Assembly: GCA_946811695.1 (NCBI GenBank)
Contig: OX328123.1
Location: 33,511,373-33,575,372 of the forward strand
Reading direction: 5' to 3'
Length of the DNA: 64,000 bases
DNA from: Gonocerus acuteangulatus
Lineage: Eukaryota; Arthropoda; Insecta; Hemiptera; Coreidae
Positions 57,528 to 64,000 of the stretch are shown piece by piece. The stretch's first letter is position 1. Each line of letters starts with the position of its first letter. The position numbers were made by a program, and so were the translations under genes. The notes below the pieces were generated by a model. That model had not been told where the DNA came from. It did no database searches and worked only from the letters and a program-made list of their open reading frames with translations.

Positions 57528-59548
57528 TTTAACGGGGGTCATTTTCGGTGTCTACTAGGTAGGATCGATAAAGATTTGAAGAAATTTTTCAAAAATTCCG
57601 TCATGAGTCCAACCTCAATAGCTACTTTCCTTCGGAGGAAAGTGCTAAAAGGGCATTTCTTCCACGGAGTTACACTCTGTAAATATAGGTCGCACCCCTT
57701 TTCCTTTCCAACTGCACGATTTATCTGAACAGTCTATGGTGAAAAAACTTGCTTGAATGGCCTTGCAGAGCTCACTAAAAGACCACAATGATGATTCACT
57801 CTCTCTTATTTATCCCCCCCCCCTGTTTAACAGCATATCAACTATTGGGCTAATAATGCCCAATCTACAGGTTGCGACCCTTTTATAATGCCAACAGCAT
57901 GTGGTCGATCACCCATTCAGGTACTGGCCATGCCCAACTCTCTCTTATTAATACAAAAACAATAATAGTAAAGCCAAGAGTCAAAATGAAAGCCGCAACT
58001 CACATCAGAAGAGTCAAGTTGATAAAAGCGTAATGAAATGATGTCATGATTATCAGAGAGATCTCCAGTTGCAGCAGAGACGCCAAAGTAGTAACCAGTA
58101 GGCAGCTTGACCCCTGTGACAGTGAAACACTCCTTCCATTCCCCTTTATTCTCCACATCGGTCAGTACTGAAACATCAACAGAATGGAAGAAAAGAAAAA
58201 TCAGTCTCTTAACCCTTTCTCTCCCTTTGACTTGTTTAAAAGTCGAAGAAGTCTGTGGACTAGTTCAGCTGTCAAGAGCACCTCTTATCTCTTAAATTCT
58301 TTCTCTTCTCATTTTTCGACTTTAGAGCTATCTAGCGTTATCTTAGCACACTTCTAGTACCCCTCTCTGTCACTAGAGGGTCTTTCAATGAAGCGTTTGG
58401 CCCTTTGAGGTATATAGACATACATAAAAAAAGAAGTTTTTAACTCCACCGGTGTTGCGTCCAAAACCATGGATCAAAAAGGAAGCTTTCAAAAGTAACC
58501 CATACCGGGAGCCCGAGGCTATGTGTGAATATCCCGAACAGAAGAACCCTTCAATATGCACTTCTCTTGGTACAGAAAGGGTTAATAGGCCAGAAGGGCA
58601 GAAATAGTAAGAGGTATCTGTTTGATAATATGGTACAGTAGAGAGTTGATGAGGACAGTTACTATAACTGATTTCCCCTCTTTGCAGGTATTCATTATAA
58701 GCTTGGAGGGTCTACAGACACTCTGATAAACCGATTCCGATGACACTGGAAAATAAAATATTTGAATGTAAGCCCAAGTTATGAACTCAGGTCTAATAAC
58801 TGAGCCAAAGAAATGCCTCCTGTTGACAAACTGTAACGAAGTACATCAAGATAAAACCCAAAGCAAGTCTAACCATTAACCCTTAATTAGTGGCGTCGGG
58901 TCATATTGACCCGAATGTATTTGTTATTCGACCTTTGCCCTTAGAAATCTTTGTATTTCAATAAATATTATTGTTTATTACTATTTATTTAAATTACTTT
59001 ACCCCAAAAAAATCAATTTAAAGTTTGTTTCACTGGGGCCCCGACACCATTACTTATGGAAGAAAAAGCACACCACTAATTAAGGGTTAAAAAATGATAA
59101 CTGAAATGAATTGCATTACCACAGGACATTTCTAAAACTCTGATTCGGGCAATGGTCAACAAAGAGCAAATGATTAGTTCCAAATCACTTACTATGTTTT
59201 AAACATGTTTACCAATACAAACATACAAAATCAAGTATATCAGACAACACTCAGCAAAATTAAAACATTTCTAATTATTTTCAAACAAACTCATTTTCAC
59301 AGAATGTTGGCTACTTCTAAGTATTGTCTTCTTCATTTCCATTTTACAAATATCAATTAAATATGTTCATTGACCTAAGACTACTGTTGCCCATTAAAAA
59401 CTTAGATTATTAAAAAATTACATCTTTATTAAAAATATTATGAAAGTAAAACGAGATCAGGGTTAATAACACATTAAATGTCACTAGGAAAATTTTAAAT
59501 GAAGATAAATAAGAATATCATCACTTCTACCACTACTGTGTGTGTGTT

Positions 59549-59603
<55 letters not shown>

Positions 59604-61738
59604 TTATCTTCGTGGACGGCGGAAGGTCAACAAATAAAATCTTCAAAACTCAGTATCACCAACTTTATTTCATCCCTACAGGTTTCACACCCTTATTGGT
59701 GCCTCTTTAGGGGAAAAAATTACAAAAATAATAATAACAAAACTTACAGCCTACACCTGAGGAGGATAACCTTCCACCAGTACGGCCACGTCTAGAATCA
59801 TTATTCTAGACGTGGCCGTACTGGTGGAAGGTTATCCTCCTCAGGTGTAGGCTGTAAGTTTTATTATTATTATTTTTGTAAGTTTTTCCCCTAAAGAGGC
59901 ACCAATAAGGGTGTGAAACCTGTAGGGATGAAATAAAGTTGGTGATACTGAGTTTTGAAGATTTTATTTGTTGACCTTCCGCCGTCCACGAAGATAAGAA
60001 TATTGAGAAAAGGGTCAGTTGAAGAATAATTATATATATATACAGGGTGTCCCGTAAATGTCTAGTCATATGGTGAGGGATGATAGAGGACTCTTAGGGG
60101 AACAAAAAATGTTCTATGACGATTTCCCGAATTCTCGCCCATAAGGGAGAAAACGTCGTTTTATTGTTTTTTCGAGACAAACGTACTTTTTAGAAGAATA
60201 ATCGTTGTAGTTCCGTCCCAGGTGGTACTACTAAAAAGGGTGTGAAACCAATCGAAAGCTGAGTAAATTTACTATAAGACAAGTTGAGAGTAAATGTAAA
60301 AATGAATGAATGTAAGTATGTATATCTTACCAAAAGAAGGCAATTCTAAATTTCCTGACATTTTATTGATATTTCTTTCCAGCGTTACTCCTCAATAAGC
60401 AGGATCTGAGATTTCCGGGTTTCAGAAAAACTTCCTCATTTAACCAGCTTTCCATTCATGTATCACAACCCTGTGTTATTGAAGTATTTGAACGATTTAA
60501 GAACAAAAGTTTAAAAAAAAACATGGATCTGTGAAAAGAAAATTATATTTTTTTCTTCAATTTATTCAAAAAGCTGAAGGGAAATATTTTTTTTATAAAT
60601 TTTTACATAAATATTAAGTAAATATTTACTTAAAAGAATAAAAAAAAATTACTTCCACGGATATAAAAAAAAATCTTAAAACAGTAAATAAATAAAATAC
60701 ACATTTATTTTGAATTTATTAATTCAGGTAACTAATACTGGGTCCAGGAGGCGGCCATTAAGGAACCCCAACCTCAAAAATTACTATTTTTACCTATATC
60801 ACGCATTTGAACACATTTTTACAGGACTGTACATATTATTTATGAGGGATAGAATTTTTAATTACCACAACAAAAACGCATGGGCTCAGAATCCCAGTGA
60901 GTTTCACAAGCGTAGCCATCAGTATTAATTTAAGGTAAAGGATTTGTTTTCTAAATATAAGTACCTGTAAAAATGTGTTCAAATGCGTGATCTAGGTAAA
61001 AATAATAATTTTTGAGGTTAATGTATGGTTGGGGTTCCTTAATGGCCGCCTCCTGGACCCAGTATTAGTTACCTGAATTAACAAATTCAAAATAAATGTG
61101 TATTTTATTTATTTACTGTTTTAGGAATTTTTTTTATATTCGTGGAAGTCATTTTTTTTTATTGTTTTAAGTAAATATTTACTTAATATTTATGTAATAT
61201 TTCCCTTCAGCTTTTTGAATAAACTGAAGAAAAAAATATAATTTTCTTTTCACAGATCCATGTTTTTTTTTAAACTTTTGTACTTAAACCGTTCAAATAC
61301 TTCAATAACACAGGGTTGTGATACATGAATGGAAAGCTGGTTAAATGAGGAAGTTTTTCTGAAACCCGGAAATCTCAGATCCTGACCATTGAGGAGTAAC
61401 GCTGGAAAGAAATATCAATAAAATGTCAGGAAATTTAGAATTGCCTTCTTTTTGTAAGATATACATACTTACATTCATTCATTTTTACCTTTACTCCCAA
61501 CTAGTCTTATAGTAAATTTACTCAGCTTTCGATTGGTTTCACTCCCTTTCTAGTAGTACCACTTGGGACGGAGCTACAACGATTATGTTTCTAAAAACCA
61601 CGTTTGTCTCGATAAAACAATAAAACGAGGTTTTCTCCCTTATGGGCGAGAATTCGGGAAATCGTCATAGAACATTTTTTGTTCCCCTAAGGGTCCTCTA
61701 TCACCCCTCTCAATATGACTAGACATTTACGGGACACC

Positions 61739-61819
<81 letters not shown>

Positions 61820-63141
61820 TATACATAGACAGAGAGATTTGTGTTTATGGAACATATAATGTTTAACTTTTATTATTTTTGTTATTTTCATTATATTTTT
61901 CTTATTTATTTAAATTTAAAATTTTCTGTGGGAGGACCTCAAGTGATCATTTTAAATTATAAATATTTTTTTTTGTATAAATCTTTTTTAAATTTACACT
62001 CATCATAAGTCATTACCGATAAAGTAGGTGTATTGAATGCAATCAGAGTCGCCGGGATAGGTCAGACCTTACATTGGATTATCAGCTACTTCGTTCATTG
62101 ATGTGTAAATGCTACAACAAAGGAATCTACCAGAGGAAGGGGGTGGAGGAGGAAGATAGAATTGTGACGCCATAAGAAAACAGCGAGAATTATGAATGTG
62201 CAGGAGTGCCAGGATAATGTTACACTCAGGCAAAACTGATATTTCGTGACATGATTTCAAAATTCATGACTTTTTGTAATTTTCGTGCCCTATTTTCAAT
62301 TTTGTGCAATAGACACCCTGTCATAAAATAAGTAGTAAATTTTTTTTTGTAACACTAGTTCAATATTTACAGATAATTGATATGTTATAAGTAGAGACCG
62401 GATTTATAGGTTTTTACTTTCCCCCCCCCCCTTTCTCCTAAACATGATAATGATCATAACAAATGATATTATCATGATATTTCTGCAGTCCTGTTAACCA
62501 AACAGCCATGATTTGCTAATCTGCCTAGCAAGGGTCATGATCTTTCCAATCATCTTGCAGTGCCTTAGATACAGTCAAAACATCTGGCAATTGGAATTCA
62601 GGTTATGCAATAGGTAAAGATTGCTTACCTAAAGTTTTGCACAGGTGTTCGATGATATCCTCAAGCATGAATTTTCCGACCTACTTTTCCAATGCTCTTG
62701 CCTGACCTTCCCAAAGAAAATCTCTTGGAGTAATTTTTCCGTTATATTTACATAAATATAAGGCTATATGCTAGTTTTGAGACCAGTTTTTAGTCATTCC
62801 CAGGTAATTCACTATTTTGAAACATGAATCAACATTAAACTTTGGATTTACGTCAACTGGCTATTTGAGAAACATAGCACTTTCACAGTGTAAAACTGAA
62901 TTTAACCAAGTGAATTGAGGAAATAAATCGGTGTGTTAATAAATTAGAAATATAAAGGTATTATAAATCATGAATAACCTATTAGGGTGTCCTTCTCATA
63001 GCGGATGGCCAGGCTTGTATCGTAGAATAAATTTCGGAGCTTCACCTCACAACCTGCTAGTTCTGTGTGTGTCCCATCCTTATCGTGGTCGTAGTGCAAT
63101 GTACCATTGTTTATCATTGCAGAAATGTAAGGATGTTGGTG
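53533..63141 (-). CDS. LMAN2: L-type lectin VIP36/LMAN2-like, 3' part of gene
   Basis: A type I membrane lectin that binds high-mannose glycoproteins and cycles them between ER, ER-Golgi intermediate compartment and Golgi. Four exons in gene order: 62979-63141, 58004-58167, 55339-55396 and 53533-53684, with consistent phases (1, 0, 1) and 178 residues plus stop. The lectin domain end has NNGTLHYDHDKDG, then LAGC and KECF (the conserved disulfide pair). TGYYFG and TGDLSDNHDIIS follow, with the calcium/mannose-binding Gly-Asp-Leu and His. A Pro/Glu-rich stalk leads to a transmembrane helix FFVMLLVAILLICLVVGGIY and tail QHQINSRKRFYY, close to the KRFY export tail of VIP36. The signal peptide and first half of the lectin domain lie beyond 64000. 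LMAN2L or ERGIC-53 are less likely given the short stalk and tail. Confidence 0.92.
53685..55338 (-). other. LMAN2-like intron (before last exon)
   Basis: AT-rich with a 60-nt hairpin at 54361-54422 and a short tandem duplication TCTTGATGATCGATGT near 55028-55062. No coding exon recognised. Confidence 0.7.
54361..54422. repeat. 62-nt hairpin, pre-miRNA-like
   Basis: TTAAGCCTGTTTCTAATAGT then ATTACTATT, loop about AATAA, and the return arm ATAGTAAAAGAATTAGAAACAGGCTTAA. The stem is about 28 bp with few mismatches. It is in the intron but cannot be shown to be processed. Confidence 0.55.
55339..55396 (-). CDS. LMAN2: LMAN2-like exon (stalk)
   Basis: 58 nt, VIEDRSNIQPSALKYESPR plus one base. 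Acceptor TTGTTTGCAG and donor GTAAGT. It links the lectin domain to the stalk and preserves phase. Confidence 0.85.
56253..56449 (-). mobile_element. tRNA-derived SINE, family 1, full copy
   Basis: Flanked by the 13-bp duplication TACATTTCATATT (56240-56252 and 56450-56462). Minus-strand head GGGGTCTCCCGTGGTCTAAT, B box GGGTTCGATTCCC, body with GGCGCTAATGACCTAGATG, and poly(A). Almost identical to the copy at 1861-2084, implying recent activity. Confidence 0.92.
56528..57650 (+). mobile_element. Helentron-like family 2 element, complete uninterrupted copy
   Basis: 1.12 kb from AAAAAAGTCCGTCACGCAGG to the hairpin CTTTCCTTCGGAGGAAAG and TGCTAAAA. Three units with GTAAACCCCCC and TACCACTA(C/T)GAATACC, then (TA)n at 57463-57523. 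It serves as the reference copy for the family. Confidence 0.7.
58004..58167 (-). CDS. LMAN2: LMAN2-like exon (mannose/calcium-binding loop)
   Basis: Begins with two bases completing a Val codon, then LTDVENKGEWKECFTVTGVK. TGYYFGVSAATGDLSDNHDI is the family hallmark with the ligand-binding His. Donor GTGAGT. Confidence 0.95.
59601..60000. repeat. Near-perfect 400-bp palindrome
   Basis: Arms 59601-59798 and 59803-60000 around a 4-nt loop (CATT). The centre reads TCTAGAATCATTATTCTAGA and the outer ends TTCTTATCTTCGTGG and its complement. Only a few mismatches are seen and the arms stay in register. There is no recognisable protein. Confidence 0.9.
60043..61741. mobile_element. 1.7-kb fold-back element, mariner-like ends
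   Basis: Ends CAGGGTGTCCCGTAAATGTC and GACATTTACGGGACACCCTG at a TA. Arms of about 780 bp (60043-60832 and 60971-61741) are inverted copies with scattered differences, leaving a loop of about 140 bp. No transposase, so mobilisation would need a related active element. Confidence 0.85.
62979..63141 (-). CDS. LMAN2: LMAN2-like exon (lectin domain, most 5' in window)
   Basis: Starts HQHPYISAMINNGTLHYDHD after a GTTTTAG acceptor, phase 0, and continues through LAGCEVKLRNLFYDTSLAIR to KDTLI. One base of the next Val codon precedes the GTTATT donor. Upstream exons are outside the window. Confidence 0.93.
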
Positions 63142-63714
63142 CTAAAACATTCAATTCATCAGAAAAAAATATAATTTAAAGATCTAAGCTTCATTCCTCA
63201 ATTCATTTTATTATAGTTATTAATAAAGGACATTAACTCTTATAGATTAATTATAATTAATTAGGTCTTATTAAAACTTCACTGAAATTTAAGAAGGAAA
63301 CTTCTTTATAGGAGAATTCTTCAAAACAAAAAAATAAGTAAATAAAATGAAAAAATATATTTTTAGAAAATTAATAAAAATAATACTGGACATCCTTTTA
63401 GGAAATAAAATAATTGAAGTTCTAGAAAAAAAAAAAAAAACAATTTTTATATATTTACATTTTAATGTCTACTAATTAGACATGCGCACCGAGGCTGAAT
63501 TTTCCGGCGGCGGCGCGCTGGACTAAAATGGTCGGCGGCGGCGCGCGCGACGTGGGCTATTTTTTTTAACCCCCAAGGAAGGCGTTACAATTTATATATT
63601 GTTATAATATAAAAAATAAAAATAAATTTAATATAGCCACACGTTGATGTGCTTTTTTACCTTTAACGGTTATTTGAATTTAAAACTTTTAAATATGTAA
63701 TGTAAAATATCATT

Positions 63715-63762
<48 letters not shown>

Positions 63763-64000
63763 CTTGCCATATTTTTGGTGAGTGAAACCGGGACACATTA
63801 ATATGAGAAGGGCATACCGGGGGGGGGGGGGGGGGGGGGGGGATAAAAATGGTAAAACTTAGAAGCAAAATGGTGAGTTTTAAGCCTTTTTATTAAGCGC
63901 AGCGAGTAACAGGAGTGGGGGATCTGGACCACTAAATTGTAGGTCTCCCCACTTTGTTAAAATAAAAAAGGAAATTTTGCTACTTATTTTTGCTAGTTCT
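63142..64000 (-). other. LMAN2-like intron, right edge of window
   Basis: AT-rich, with a GC-rich patch at 63481-63570 (two CGGCGGCGGCGCGC-type runs), (TA)n at 63717-63760 and a G run of about 22 at 63820-63841. No exon recognised. Confidence 0.6.

Larger units (their letters stand above)
55397..58003 (-). other. LMAN2-like intron with SINE and Helentron-like element
   Basis: Contains SINE family 1 (56253-56449) and a full Helentron-like family 2 copy (56528-57650). The sequence at 55397-56220 and 57651-58003 has no recognised feature. Confidence 0.8.
58168..62978 (-). other. LMAN2-like intron with palindromes
   Basis: 4.8 kb. Contains a 400-bp palindrome (59601-60000) and a 1.7-kb fold-back element (60043-61741), each next to (TA)n tracts (59554-59600, 61742-61806). 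The remaining sequence (58168-59500 and 61810-62978) shows no recognised feature. Confidence 0.8.

Overview
This is an AT-rich animal nuclear DNA window, most likely from an arthropod. The evidence is intron-split genes with GT/AG junctions, dense eukaryotic transposons, a TCAGT-type initiator, and a protein family that I recall as repeated across arthropod genomes. I cannot name the species. There is no operon, CRISPR array, ribosomal RNA or bacterial feature.

Two host genes are present, both on the minus strand. The first (362-42029) is a complete B-type carboxylesterase. I joined ten coding exons with consistent phases into 1,641 nt, giving 546 residues with a signal peptide and an intact Ser209/Glu331/His446 triad. 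A TATA box and initiator lie 31 nt apart just upstream. The second (53533-63141, continuing past the right edge) is the 3' part of a VIP36/LMAN2-type L-type cargo lectin. Four exons give 178 residues covering the end of the lectin domain, a transmembrane helix and a short cytosolic tail.

Nearly everything else is mobile DNA, much of it nested, and element boundaries can often be read to the base.
- Esterase intron 9 holds Helentron-like elements (one interrupted by a probable solo LTR), a SINE and a copia gag remnant.
- Intron 8 has a fold-back hAT element.
- Intron 4 holds a Transib-like element (RSS-like CACAGTG ends) inserted in a tRNA-derived SINE.
- Intron 3 has a pogo-like element.
- Intron 2 has a nested stack. 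A jockey-like LINE is split by an 8.9-kb hAT element. That element contains a Helentron-like copy and two Tc1/mariner-like copies. One of those carries a 2.5-kb terminal-inverted-repeat element encoding the 570-codon arthropod family. A DD34D mariner inside another Helentron-like copy follows.
- Intron 1 has a large inverted repeat, another Helentron-like copy, copia fragments and a poly-G hAT MITE.
- The region between the two genes carries a 5'-truncated RTE-like LINE with an open 803-codon frame, flanked by a direct repeat of about 620 bp.
- The LMAN2 introns hold a near-perfect 400-bp palindrome and a 1.7-kb fold-back element.

The strongest candidate for a little-described system is the element at 25236-27725. 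It is a self-contained DNA transposon with about 100-bp inverted ends and a TAA duplication. Its single protein looks like a DDE-type transposase with zinc-binding cysteines. The empty target site is visible in a sister repeat at about 23961-23980.
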